Part shown: in pieces, positions 1-8,094 of the stretch
Layout: each line of letters starts with the position of its first letter
Position numbering within the stretch: the first letter of the stretch is position 1
Source of the DNA: DASQPA01 sp963757335
Lineage (GTDB): Bacteria; Acidobacteriota; Thermoanaerobaculia; Multivoradales; UBA5704
DNA: 64,000 nt
Direction of reading: 5' to 3'
Assembly (NCBI GenBank): GCA_963757335.1
Contig: CAVWRJ010000008.1
Location: 992,001 to 1,056,000, forward strand
Notes under the pieces: model-generated
The model's database searches: none
What the model was told of the DNA's origin: nothing
The model's input: the letters and a program-made list of their open reading frames with translations, nothing else
Position numbers and translations under genes: made by a program

Positions 1-1138
1 GCCTTCGCCGACGCCGACAAAGACGGCGACCTCGACCTCTACGTCGCCTCCTACGTCGACTTCAGCTTCGCCAACAACCCGATCTGCGGCTTGAAGGCGA
101 AGAACCTGCGCTCCTACTGCCACCCCGAGGACTACAACCCGCTCCCTCACCACTTCTTCCGCAATCAAGGGCGACGGCACCTTCGAGGACGCCACGGCCC
201 AGGCCGGTCTCGGCGGTGGCGCCGGTGGGGTGCTCGGCAACGGCCTGGGGGTGATCTGGGGGGATGTCGACGACGACGGTTGGCCCGAACTCTTCGTGGC
301 CAACGACATGACCCCGAGCTTCCTCTTCCACAACAAGGGGAACGGTACCTTCGAGGAGATCGGCCTGGCCGCCGGGGTCGCCCTCTCCGACCAGGGGGTA
401 CCGGAGGCGGGGATGGGGGTCGACATGGGCGACCTGACCGGTCACGGCCGTCTGGACCTCATGGTCACCCACCTGGACGGGCAGACCAGCGCCGTCTACG
501 GCAACCAGGGGGGGAGCCTCTTCAACGACGTCCGCTATGCGACCAAGCTCGCCGAGCCCTCGATCTTCAAGGTCGGCTTCGGCCTCGCCTTCGGCGACTT
601 CGACCAGGACGGCGACCTCGACGTGGTGGTCGCCAACGGCCACATCATCCACAACGTCGAGCAGTGGGGGACGGGCACCACCTACAAGCAACGGAGCCAG
701 CTGTTCGAGAACCAGGGCGACGGCCGCTTCCGCGAGGTGGAGAGCTCGGGGCTCGACGTCATCCGCTCCGCCCGCGGCCTCGCGATCGGCGATCTCGACG
801 GCGACGGCGACTTGGACGTCGTGATCAACAACAACAACGACCTCGCCGCGGTCTACGAGAACGTCGGCGCCCCCGGCGGCTGGCTCCAGGTCGACCTCGC
901 TTCCGGGACCGGCAACCGCTTCGGGATCGGCGCCAAGCTGGAGGTCGAGACCGCCGGCAGAAAGCAGATCAGAGACGTCCGCACCGGCTCCTCCTACGAG
1001 TCGCAGAACGCGATCACCGCCCACTTCGGCCTCGGCAGCGCCAAGCAGGTCGACCGCCTCCGGGTCCGCTGGCCGGACGGCAAGGTCCAGATCTTCGCGG
1101 GCCTGCCGGCGGACCGGCGGGTGCAGGTGGTGCGGTAG
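1..1138 (+). CDS. CRTAC1-type FG-GAP/ASPIC-UnbV repeat protein, 5' partial, frameshifted
   Basis: The 5' end lies outside the window. The protein carries FG-GAP (VCBS) calcium-binding repeats of the form D-x-D-x-D-G-D-x-D (ADADKDGDLDLYVAS near the start, GDFDQDGDLDVVVAN and GDLDGDGDLDVVINN further on) and ends in an ASPIC/UnbV domain (roughly positions 900-1138). Such proteins are usually secreted or surface exposed and predicted to form a beta-propeller; their function is mostly unknown. The first 165 bases read in frame 1 and the remainder from about 170 in frame 2. One extra base lies in the run CAAGGGCGAC (166-175), after ..HHFFRNQ and before GDGTFED. The gene ends four bases from the convergent helicase gene, with no terminator between them. 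Confidence 0.85.
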
Positions 1139-1142
1139 GGCT

Positions 1143-3578
1143 CTAGCGCACCGCGCGCGTCGCGATCACCCGGAAGAACTCCTCCGCCGCCCCGGCGGGG
1201 TCGCCCACGAGCTCTCCCAGCCCGCCTTCCGGCAGCCAGTCGGCGGGCAGGTAGTCGCGGTAGGGGGTGTAGAGGAAGCGACGGTCGAAGAGGGCGATGA
1301 TGCCGGTGTCTTTGGGAGAGCGGATGAGCCGGCCGGCCGCCTGCACCACCCGGGTCATCCCCGGCACCACGAAGGCGTACTCGAAGCCGCGCTCGAAGCG
1401 TTCCTCGTAATAGTCCTTGAGGAGCTGCTGCTCGAGCGACATCCCCGGCAGGCAGGGTCCCACCACCGCCACCGCCTTGATCACCTCGCCCGGATAGTCC
1501 ACCCCCTCGGCGAAGACCCCGCCCGCCACGGCGACTAAAAGCACATCGCCGAAGACCGCCGCGCGGAGCGCCTGCAGGAGGGCCTCGCGCTCGCGGTCGC
1601 TGTCGGCCTGGCGCTGGATGAGGATCCGCTTGTTGGCGAGGCGCATCCGCCCCGCCACCTCGGCCAGGAACTGGTAGCTGGGGAAGAGGGCCAGGCAGTT
1701 GCCCGGCACCGAGTCGGCGAACTCGGCGAGCCTCGTCGCGATCCGCTCGTAGTTGTCCGGCCGGCGCTTCCAGGTGGTCTCGATCGTGGCGTCGATCACC
1801 ACCCGGCGGTTGTCGACCGGGAAGGGGTTGGCGATCTCGACGAAGGCGGTCAAGCCGACCGGGAAACCGAGGAGCCCGGTGTAGAACTCGGGCGGCGAGA
1901 GGGTCGCCGAGAGGCCGATCGTCGAGTGGACCCGGGAGAGCACCCCGCCTAAGAAACGGCTGGGGTCCTTGCAGAGGATCTTCAACCGGCTGTCGCCCCG
2001 CGTCCGCTCCACGTAATGGCTGAAGGCGGCGTCCGAGACCACGAGGCCGTTCAAGAAGCGGAGGAAGGCGAAGTAGAGCTCGACGAAGCGGTCCTCGGCA
2101 CTGAAAGTCTTGGTCTCCCGCTGGTGCTCCAGGTAGTCGACGAAGGCGCTGTCGAAGGCCGGCCGCAGCCCCCAGAGGAGGTCCTCGGGGAGGGGGGCCT
2201 CTTGCGCCCGCTCGTTCTGCGGCCCGTCGATCATGGCGTCGTCCACCGCCTCCTCGATCGCCTGGGCGAGCTTCATGGCAAGGTTGGCGAGCCGCATGTG
2301 GAGGTGCTGGCCGCCCCGCGCCACCGCTTCCGCCGCCCGCCGGGCGGCGGCCGCCGAGAGCTCCGGGCTGTAGTAGCCGCGGCCGCGGTCGACCAGGTTG
2401 TGCACCTCGTCGATCACCAGGAGGGTGTCCGAGAGGTCGCGGTCGGGGCCGAAGTCGGGGAGCGAGACGTAGGGGTCGAAGGCGTAGTTGTAGTCGCAGA
2501 CGACCACCTGGGCGCGGCCGGCGAGATCCAGGCTCACCTCGAAGGGGCAGACCTCGGCCCACTTGGCGGCGGCGAAGACGTCGTCGGGTTCGAGCGTCGG
2601 GTGCTCCGCGAGCAGCCGGCCGGTGACCCCCGAGCTCTGCAGCTTCTGGGCGTAGTCTTTGGCGTAGCGACAGTACTCCTCGTGGCAGAGGATCTGGTCG
2701 TTGGCGCACATCTTCGCCTTGGCCCGCAGCCGGAGCGAGCGGAACGCCCCCTCCTGGTTCAAGAGCTGGAGCACCTTGACCGCCATCTCCTGCTGCAGGG
2801 TCTTGGCGGTGAGGACGAAGAGGCGCTTGTCGTGGGCGAGCGCGTACTTGAGCGCCGGATAGAGGGCGGCCACGGTCTTGCCGATGCCGGTCGTCGCCTG
2901 GAGGAGGAGGTGCTCGCCGTTCTCGACCGCGGTGCCCACCGCGGCTAGGATGTCCTCCTGGCCCGGCCGGATCTCGCCGTAGGGGAAGCTGAGCCGCTCC
3001 GCCGCGGCCCGGCGGTCGGCGGCGGCCTGGCGGTCCGCCTCGTAGGTGTGGATGAGGAGGTTCAAGCGCCTGCGGACCGCGGCGTCGAGCCCCTTGGGGT
3101 CCGCCCGCAGGGGCTCGCGCTCGATCTCGTCGCTCCCGATGGCGATCAGCACCAGCTCGGCGCGGATCTCGCTCTCCGCGTATTCGGGGAGGGCAGCGAG
3201 CATCCAGGCGTAGAGGAGGGCCTGGCGCTGGTACATCTCGCGGACCGGCGGGCTGAGCACCCCGCCCCTACGGACCGACTTGATCTCCTCGACGACCAGC
3301 GCCCCGCCGGGCTCCCGGCGCAGGCCGTCGATCCGGCCGGTGACGGTGACCGTCCAGCCCCGGTGCGGGAAGCTGTGGGTGAGGTGAACCTCCCGCCGGT
3401 AGGTGCCGTCCCCCGAGAGCGCCTGCTCCTGGTAGCGGCTGTGGATCGCCTGCCCGAGCCAGAGCCGCTCGTAGCCTCCGCGGTTCCCGAAGCCGAGGCT
3501 CCGCAGGAGCGACCCTTCGAGGAGGTCCGCCACCGCCAGGTCGAGGGTCTTTTTCTCGGAGTCGAAACGCGGCGGCAT
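1143..3578 (-). CDS. PD-(D/E)XK nuclease domain fused to XPD/DinG-type Fe-S helicase
   Basis: 811 residues. The N-terminal 200 residues look like a PD-(D/E)XK nuclease, with Asp84 in GRIDG and the EEIK motif at 97-100. Then comes a superfamily 2 helicase: Walker A TTGIGKT (229-235), DEVH box (390-393) and motif VI QAAGRLIRS (about 746-754). Four cysteines at 291, 298, 303 and 344 fit the Fe-S cluster ligands of XPD/DinG helicases. These are 5'-3' DNA helicases used in repair. The start at 3578 (MPPRFDSEK) is chosen because upstream in-frame sequence is intergenic repeat. Nuclease-helicase fusions of this kind occur in many bacteria; the exact substrate cannot be told from sequence. Confidence 0.88.
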   Translation of the reverse strand: MPPRFDSEKKTLDLAVADLLEGSLLRSLGFGNRGGYERLWLGQAIHSRYQEQALSGDGTYRREVHLTHSFPHRGWTVTVTGRIDGLRREPGGALVVEEIKSVRRGGVLSPPVREMYQRQALLYAWMLAALPEYAESEIRAELVLIAIGSDEIEREPLRADPKGLDAAVRRRLNLLIHTYEADRQAAADRRAAAERLSFPYGEIRPGQEDILAAVGTAVENGEHLLLQATTGIGKTVAALYPALKYALAHDKRLFVLTAKTLQQEMAVKVLQLLNQEGAFRSLRLRAKAKMCANDQILCHEEYCRYAKDYAQKLQSSGVTGRLLAEHPTLEPDDVFAAAKWAEVCPFEVSLDLAGRAQVVVCDYNYAFDPYVSLPDFGPDRDLSDTLLVIDEVHNLVDRGRGYYSPELSAAAARRAAEAVARGGQHLHMRLANLAMKLAQAIEEAVDDAMIDGPQNERAQEAPLPEDLLWGLRPAFDSAFVDYLEHQRETKTFSAEDRFVELYFAFLRFLNGLVVSDAAFSHYVERTRGDSRLKILCKDPSRFLGGVLSRVHSTIGLSATLSPPEFYTGLLGFPVGLTAFVEIANPFPVDNRRVVIDATIETTWKRRPDNYERIATRLAEFADSVPGNCLALFPSYQFLAEVAGRMRLANKRILIQRQADSDREREALLQALRAAVFGDVLLVAVAGGVFAEGVDYPGEVIKAVAVVGPCLPGMSLEQQLLKDYYEERFERGFEYAFVVPGMTRVVQAAGRLIRSPKDTGIIALFDRRFLYTPYRDYLPADWLPEGGLGELVGDPAGAAEEFFRVIATRAVR

Positions 3579-3643
3579 GAGGGAAGTATAACCGCCTACT
3601 ACTGGCGGATTCCCGCCTCGGCTGCTGGGGGGCTGCCGGGCCC

Positions 3644-3723
3644 GGCTCCGTTTGGCCCCGAGGACCGGCGACTGGCTGCGCGGAGCGCCCGAAGGAGCCG
3701 GCCCGCAGGGGACAGACGGAGCC
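3644..3723 (+). repeat. Intergenic palindromic repeat, copy A (shortened outer stem)
   Basis: Member of the roughly 90-bp repeat family also seen at 34324, 46651, 56755 and 63032. The outer arms GGCTCCGT (3644-3651) and ACGGAGCC (3716-3723) pair, but the TACTGG end present in other copies is missing. The core CCGAGGAC...GACTGGCTGCGC...CCGAAGGAG...GCCCGCAGG is conserved. The inner stem is CGGC/GCCG where copy B has GGGC/GCCC, a compensatory change, and the apical loop is GGA instead of GAA. It lies between two minus-strand genes. Confidence 0.8.
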
Positions 3724-3728
3724 AAACC

Positions 3729-3756
3729 GCCCGTCTCCGGTCTTCCGGAGACGGGC
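3729..3756. terminator. Perfect 12-bp hairpin, likely terminator
   Basis: GCCCGTCTCCGG and CCGGAGACGGGC pair perfectly around a four-base loop (TCTT). It sits 14 bases downstream of the stop of the minus-strand secreted protein gene that ends at 3770. The trailing U tract is weak on the minus strand, so efficiency is uncertain. Confidence 0.65.
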
Positions 3757-3769
3757 TTCTTGAAGCGGG

Positions 3770-5077
3770 TTACTTGGTCGCGACGATGTTCAGGTTGGAG
3801 AAGTGCCAGCCGTAGGGCGGGAAGTAGGCGTTGTCGGCGACTCCCGGCAGGCCGAACTGGAGAGTGGGGGTGTTGCCGCCCACGACGCCGACCGGGTTGT
3901 ACAGGCCGCCCAGAACGTCCATCACCACCACCGTGCCCTTCGCGTTGGTGATCAGGTAGTGCAGCGACCGCTGGTCGTTGTCCAGGGTGATGGTGAAGTG
4001 GTAGGTCCCGCGGCCGGAGAGGTCGATGGGGCGCTTCAACGTCGTCTCGATGAAGGGCGAGCCCAGGTCGATGACGTACTTCCCCTTGTCGAAGTTCTCG
4101 AAGCTGCCGAAGTAGAGGGTCTTGCCGAAGCGGCGGCCCCCGGCGCGGAACATGCCGACGACGTTCCGGAAGACGACGAAGTCCGGCGGATTGGCCGTCG
4201 TGAGGTCGAAGTTGATGGCGAGCGAGTGGTAGGTGGTGTTGGCGTCCAGGGGCAGCGGGAGATTGAGGACCGGATTGGCCCGCGTGACCCGGAGGAAATC
4301 GCCCGGCTGGCTGGCCAGGGTGACCGCGGTCTTGGGTCCCGGCGCCTGGGCGATGGGATACATGACCCGCGACTCCCAACGGTTGGTGGCCGGCAGGGCG
4401 CCGAGAGCGTAGAACGGCGAGTCACAGGTGACCGAGACATTGATCCCCGCGGCGGTCGCGGTGCCGACCTTGCGCAGGATGTCGGCGATCCGGATGACGC
4501 CGATCGCCGGCACCGAAATGCCGGTGCGATCCTCGATGGAGGTGCCCCTGGGGCGCAGCACGGAGAGGCTGCAGGTGGCGGGCTTGATGCCGCGATTGAA
4601 GATCTGCAGGCTGCTGGTCGCGTCGACGTTCTTCACCAGGTTCTGGACATAGACCGTCGAGCCCGGGGTGAAGAAGTCGTCCGCCGAGAGCAGCGGCAGC
4701 TTCCAGGCGGTACGGATGGGAGCCTCCTCGACCTCGAAAGAGACCTCGACCGCATCCAGGCCCGGCACCGGTTCGATGATCGCCATCCCGCCGCTGGTCA
4801 CGATCGGGGTCAGATCGAGGAGCGGGTTCACTCGCGAGGTGGACGGACCGATGTAGGTCTTGAGGGTCTTCGGCGTCACACCGAGCCCGGACTTGCCCTC
4901 GCCGACGAAGGAGGTCTGTACCTGGGTGAGAGAGAGATCCTTCCTCAGCATCTCTACCTTGGTGACCGTGACGCCAGGCGTGATGGTGGGGATGGGGATG
5001 TACGACACCGTCTGCGCGTGGGCCGCGCTGCTGGCGAGGAACGTGAGGCCGAGGAGATAAAGAGGCACTCGTTTCAT
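3770..5077 (-). CDS. Secreted hypothetical protein, 435 aa
   Basis: Starts with a clear signal peptide (MKRVPLYLLGLTFLASSAAHA, cleavage after AHA), so the product is exported. The mature part is beta-rich and Thr/Pro/Gly-rich, with no catalytic motif I recognise and few charged clusters, in keeping with an extracellular adhesive or structural protein. Similar secreted proteins with no assigned function are common in acidobacterial and myxobacterial genomes. It is monocistronic: a likely terminator follows at 3729-3756 and a possible promoter precedes it. Coding signal and signal peptide are strong; the function is unknown. Confidence 0.8.
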   Translation of the reverse strand: MKRVPLYLLGLTFLASSAAHAQTVSYIPIPTITPGVTVTKVEMLRKDLSLTQVQTSFVGEGKSGLGVTPKTLKTYIGPSTSRVNPLLDLTPIVTSGGMAIIEPVPGLDAVEVSFEVEEAPIRTAWKLPLLSADDFFTPGSTVYVQNLVKNVDATSSLQIFNRGIKPATCSLSVLRPRGTSIEDRTGISVPAIGVIRIADILRKVGTATAAGINVSVTCDSPFYALGALPATNRWESRVMYPIAQAPGPKTAVTLASQPGDFLRVTRANPVLNLPLPLDANTTYHSLAINFDLTTANPPDFVVFRNVVGMFRAGGRRFGKTLYFGSFENFDKGKYVIDLGSPFIETTLKRPIDLSGRGTYHFTITLDNDQRSLHYLITNAKGTVVVMDVLGGLYNPVGVVGGNTPTLQFGLPGVADNAYFPPYGWHFSNLNIVATK

Positions 5078-5123
5078 GCGGTCAGACTCCTATGCTGAGT
5101 TTCGGGAAGCGGATACCATGCGA

Positions 5124-5151
5124 TCGTAACATAGGTTAACGCTCGGTGAAA
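5124..5151 (-). promoter_or_regulatory. Possible sigma70-type promoter for the secreted protein gene
   Basis: Read on the minus strand, TTCACC (-35) and TACGAT (-10) are separated by 16 bases, about 47 bases ahead of the ATG at 5077. The surrounding 5100-5150 segment is visibly less GC-rich than the coding DNA. Sequence match only. Confidence 0.3.
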
Positions 5152-5251
5152 CCAGTCCGGCACGAGCGTCGAGGGCTTTGGAGACGCCAGAGTGGGCCGT
5201 TGGAGACGCGGAGTCGCCTTAGCGCTAGGCTAGCGACCGTTGTGAGAAGGT

Positions 5252-5539
5252 GTGATGACCCGAGAGAGCCTTCACAAATTGATCGATGAGCTACCCGAGG
5301 TGGACCTGCCCACTGCGGCGCGCGTACTCGGAGCCCTGCACGCCACAGCGGATCCGGTAGTCCAGGCTCTCGACCATGCCCCAGAGGACGACGAGCCCGA
5401 GACGGTCGAGGAGGCCGTCGCCGCGGCCACGGCCTGGGAAGAGCGCCGGCGTGGCGAGTCGGGTACGAGTAGACTCGATCGCGCTACTTCCGCGGGAACA
5501 GCTTCCCCAGGAACTCCTGATCCGCCTTCATGCCCTTGA
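5252..5539 (+). CDS. Small antitoxin-like protein without visible toxin partner
   Basis: 95 codons. The first 65 residues (MTRESLHKLIDELPEVDLPTA..., then an acidic ..APEDDEPETVEEAVAAATAWEERRRGE) resemble the small helical proteins often found as the antitoxin of RelE-type addiction modules. In that family the segment after this point normally ends with a short helix. Here the tail (SGTSRLDRATSAGTASPG...) is low complexity and overlaps the convergent gene ending at 5484, so the 3' end may be truncated. No RelE/ParE-like gene lies next to it. MTR at the second codon is an equally good start. Function is inferred weakly. Confidence 0.5.
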   Translation: MMTRESLHKLIDELPEVDLPTAARVLGALHATADPVVQALDHAPEDDEPETVEEAVAAATAWEERRRGESGTSRLDRATSAGTASPGTPDPPSCP

Positions 5540-6491
5540 GCTCAGGGCTGTCGTTCAAAGTCTCCTCGAAATCCTTCTGAAACCCTGAATCTGCCTTCTG
5601 GGCCTGCTGAAGCTCCCTGAGCGCGGCATTCTTGTCTCCGTTCAAATACTCGACGAGGCCGAGAGTCATATGAGTCGAAGGGTGCCCAGGCGCATAGCGC
5701 GCCGCCGTGCGGGCTTCGAGGAGCGCGCTCTTGGTGTCCCCCTTTTGCAGGAAGCGGTCGGCGGCCTCCTCGTGGAGGTAGGAGAGGTTGAGATCGAGCA
5801 GCCGCCGCAGCTCCGGGAAGGGCTGGGGGTTGTCGTCGACGTTGATGTAGACCGAACGGTCGTTGTTGGTGTTCCTGCCGCCCTGCTTGCGGACGACGAG
5901 CATCGAGGCCGACTGATGGCCGCGGGCATCTCCGCCGGCAGCGTCACCCGCTTTCAATGCCGCATAGAGCCGCTCCGCCAGCTCTCCGGGGGTGGCTTCG
6001 AACGCCTTTCCCATCGCCTCCGGCACCTGGGGTCCGACCAGGATGTTGCCCTGGGCCGACCAGGTCTTCCCCTGCCGGTCCCCCGCCCAGTTCGGCGCTT
6101 TCGGTCCGGTGTAGGTGGCTATACCTCCATGGGCGTCGACGATCGCCACCTGGCGGCCGTCTTTCCCCGGGAAGGTGTCGTCGGCGAGGAGCTTGGCGAG
6201 GACCTGCTGGGCGGTCAGGCCCTGGCGCAGGAGGTCGATCGCCTGCGGTCCGTAGCCGACGTTGACGTTCGCCTGGGTAGCGACGGCGCCCACCCCCGCC
6301 ATGGCCCAGGGGACGACCGCGCCGACCGAGAAGTAGCGCGAGGCCACGGCGACCCCGAGCTCACCCGTAGCCGGATCTATCGCCACGATCGAGAAGGTGG
6401 AGACCGGGGGCGGGGTGTAGACGGAGTGGCCTCCGGCGAACGCCAGGGAGGCGGGGAGAAGGAGTAGGCTGAAGGCGAGCAGGCGTTTCAT
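5484..6491 (-). CDS. DUF1028 (Ntn-hydrolase-like) secreted protein with TPR-like tail
   Basis: 335 residues. The signal peptide MKRLLAFSLLLLPASLAFA is followed by a DUF1028 domain (about residues 30-235) recognised from TFSIVAIDPATGELGVAVAS, GVGAVATQANVNVGYGP and the GRNTNNDRSVYINVDDNPQPF segment. DUF1028 has an Ntn-hydrolase-like fold; its substrate is not established. The last 100 residues look like TPR helices (ALLEARTAARYAPGHPSTHMTLGLVEYLNGD). The start at 6491 is chosen over 6515 because GAGGTGA lies 5-6 bases upstream and the signal peptide begins there. It is the last gene of the minus-strand run, 25 bases after the ABC permease. Confidence 0.85.
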   Translation of the reverse strand: MKRLLAFSLLLLPASLAFAGGHSVYTPPPVSTFSIVAIDPATGELGVAVASRYFSVGAVVPWAMAGVGAVATQANVNVGYGPQAIDLLRQGLTAQQVLAKLLADDTFPGKDGRQVAIVDAHGGIATYTGPKAPNWAGDRQGKTWSAQGNILVGPQVPEAMGKAFEATPGELAERLYAALKAGDAAGGDARGHQSASMLVVRKQGGRNTNNDRSVYINVDDNPQPFPELRRLLDLNLSYLHEEAADRFLQKGDTKSALLEARTAARYAPGHPSTHMTLGLVEYLNGDKNAALRELQQAQKADSGFQKDFEETLNDSPELKGMKADQEFLGKLFPRK

Positions 6492-6516
6492 CGGTTCACC
6501 TCGGGAGATTTGCACT

Positions 6517-7314
6517 TCAGGGAACCTCCCGCCGGAGGGCGCTCTCGTGCCAGCGCCGGAGGAGGAGATGGGAGAGGCCGGAGAGGGCGGCGTAGAGCAG
6601 CACCCCGGAGGCGGCTAAGAGGGCGAGGGCGGCGAACATGCGCGGAATCTGGAGGGTGTAGCCCGCATCGAGGATGCGGTAGGCGAGCCCCGAGGCGGTG
6701 CCGCCCGTCCCGGCCACGAACTCGGCCACGACGGCGCCGATCAGGGCGAGGCCGCCACTGATCCTTAAGCCCCCGAGGAAATAGGGGAGGGCGGAGGGCA
6801 GGCGGACGGTCGCGAGCACCTGCCAGCGCGAGGCGCCGTAGAGACGGAGGAGGTCCAGGAGGTGAGGGTCGGCGCTCCGCAGCCCCAGGGTGGTGTTGGC
6901 GGCCACCGGGAAGAAGGCGGCGAGGAAGGCGCAGAGGACGAGGGCGAGCTGGACGTTTTTCACCCAGATCAAGAGGAGCGGCGCGATGGCGACGAGCGGG
7001 GTCACCTGGAGGACCACCGCGAAGGGGAAGAGGCTCCGCTCGATCCACTGCGCCTGCGCCAGGAGCACCGCGAGCCCCGCTCCGAGGACGGCGGCGGCGA
7101 GGAGCGCTTCGACCGTCACCGTCAGGGTTACGAGGAGAGAAGGGTAGAGCGTCGCCCAGTCGTCCTTGAGGGCGGCGGCGATCCGCAGGGGGCCGGGGAG
7201 AAGGTACTCCGGGATATGCCGGAGGCGCACGATCGCCTCCCAGCCGGCGAGGGCGAGGACGGCGAGGAGCGCGGGGGGCAGGAGACCCCGGAGATCCCGG
7301 AGGAAACGGCTCAT
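6517..7314 (-). CDS. ABC transporter permease, SsuC/ThiX type
   Basis: 265 residues, six predicted membrane segments (for example LLPPALLAVLALAGWEAIV and LVLCAFLAAFFPVAANTTL). The EAA-like loop DLLRLYGASRWQVLATVRLPSALP matches the cytoplasmic loop that contacts the ATPase in BPD_transp_1 permeases. The start ATG at 7314 overlaps the natural stop of the ATPase gene (ATGA). Together with the binding protein at 8095-9162 this forms a nitrate/sulfonate/taurine or pyrimidine-type importer. The ThiY-like binding protein makes a thiamine-precursor pyrimidine the best guess for the substrate. Confidence 0.85.
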   Translation of the reverse strand: MSRFLRDLRGLLPPALLAVLALAGWEAIVRLRHIPEYLLPGPLRIAAALKDDWATLYPSLLVTLTVTVEALLAAAVLGAGLAVLLAQAQWIERSLFPFAVVLQVTPLVAIAPLLLIWVKNVQLALVLCAFLAAFFPVAANTTLGLRSADPHLLDLLRLYGASRWQVLATVRLPSALPYFLGGLRISGGLALIGAVVAEFVAGTGGTASGLAYRILDAGYTLQIPRMFAALALLAASGVLLYAALSGLSHLLLRRWHESALRREVP

Positions 7315-8090
7315 GGGGCCTCGAGCGCCTCCGCGAGCTGCGCCGAGACCGCCTGGCAGGTTTGGAGATAGGCCGCGGAGGTCCGGTACTCCGCCCCGCG
7401 GGGCAGGTCCGGGGCCCGTCTCCATCGATCGCGATCTCGCCCAGGACCCGCCCCGGCCGAGCGGAGAAGACCGCGATCCGGGTGGAGAGATAGGCCGACT
7501 CGTAGACGCTGTGGGTGACGAAGACGACGGTCAGGTCCTGCCCCCGCCAGAGGGCGAGGAGGTCGTCGTTCAGCTGCCAGCGGGTGATCTCGTCGAGCGC
7601 CGCGAAAGGCTCGTCGAGGAGGAGGAGCCGCGGCCGCGGGGCGAGGGCGCGGGCGATCGAGGCGCGCATCTTCATCCCCCCGGAGAGCTCGCGCGGGTAG
7701 GCTTTAGCGAAGCCTGAGAGTCCCAGGCGTTCGAGCAGCTCGCCGGTCCGGCTGGCGGCCTCGCCCCGCGGTACCCCGAGGAGCCGCAGGGGGAGGGCGA
7801 CATTGCGCTCGAGGGTCGCCCACGGCATGAGGGTGGGCTCCTGGAAGACGAAGCCCAGGGCCCGGGGATCGGGGAGGGTGAGGCGAACGGTGCCGGCGGT
7901 CGGGGCGGCGAGGCCGGCGATCAGGCGGAGCGCCGTGCTCTTGCCGCAGCCCGAGGGGCCGAGGAGGGAGAGGAAGTCGCCCCGGGCGACGTCGAGATCG
8001 AGCCCGGCGAGCGCCTCGGTGCCGTCAATGCCGGCAATAGCCGCCGGTATGGCCGACGAAGCGCTTGCCGACGCCGCGGAGCTGGACGAC
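7311..8090 (-). pseudogene. ABC transporter ATPase (SsuB/ThiZ type), two frameshifts
   Basis: The central part is an intact ABC ATPase: Walker A GPSGCGKST, Q-loop FVFQEP, signature LSGGMKMRASIARAL, Walker B LLLLDEPFAALDE and switch His in FVTHS. The N-terminal piece (VVQLRGVGKRFVGH) is in another frame, separated by a stretch of near-9-bp repeats (8021-8050) whose length is not a multiple of three. The C-terminal piece (RAPDLPRGAEYRTSAAYLQTC...ALEAP, stop overlapping the permease ATG) is in a third frame, shifted near 7415-7428. No good start codon is visible. Either the gene is decayed or the sequence has errors here. Permease and binding protein genes are intact. Confidence 0.75.
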
Positions 8091-8094
8091 AGGC

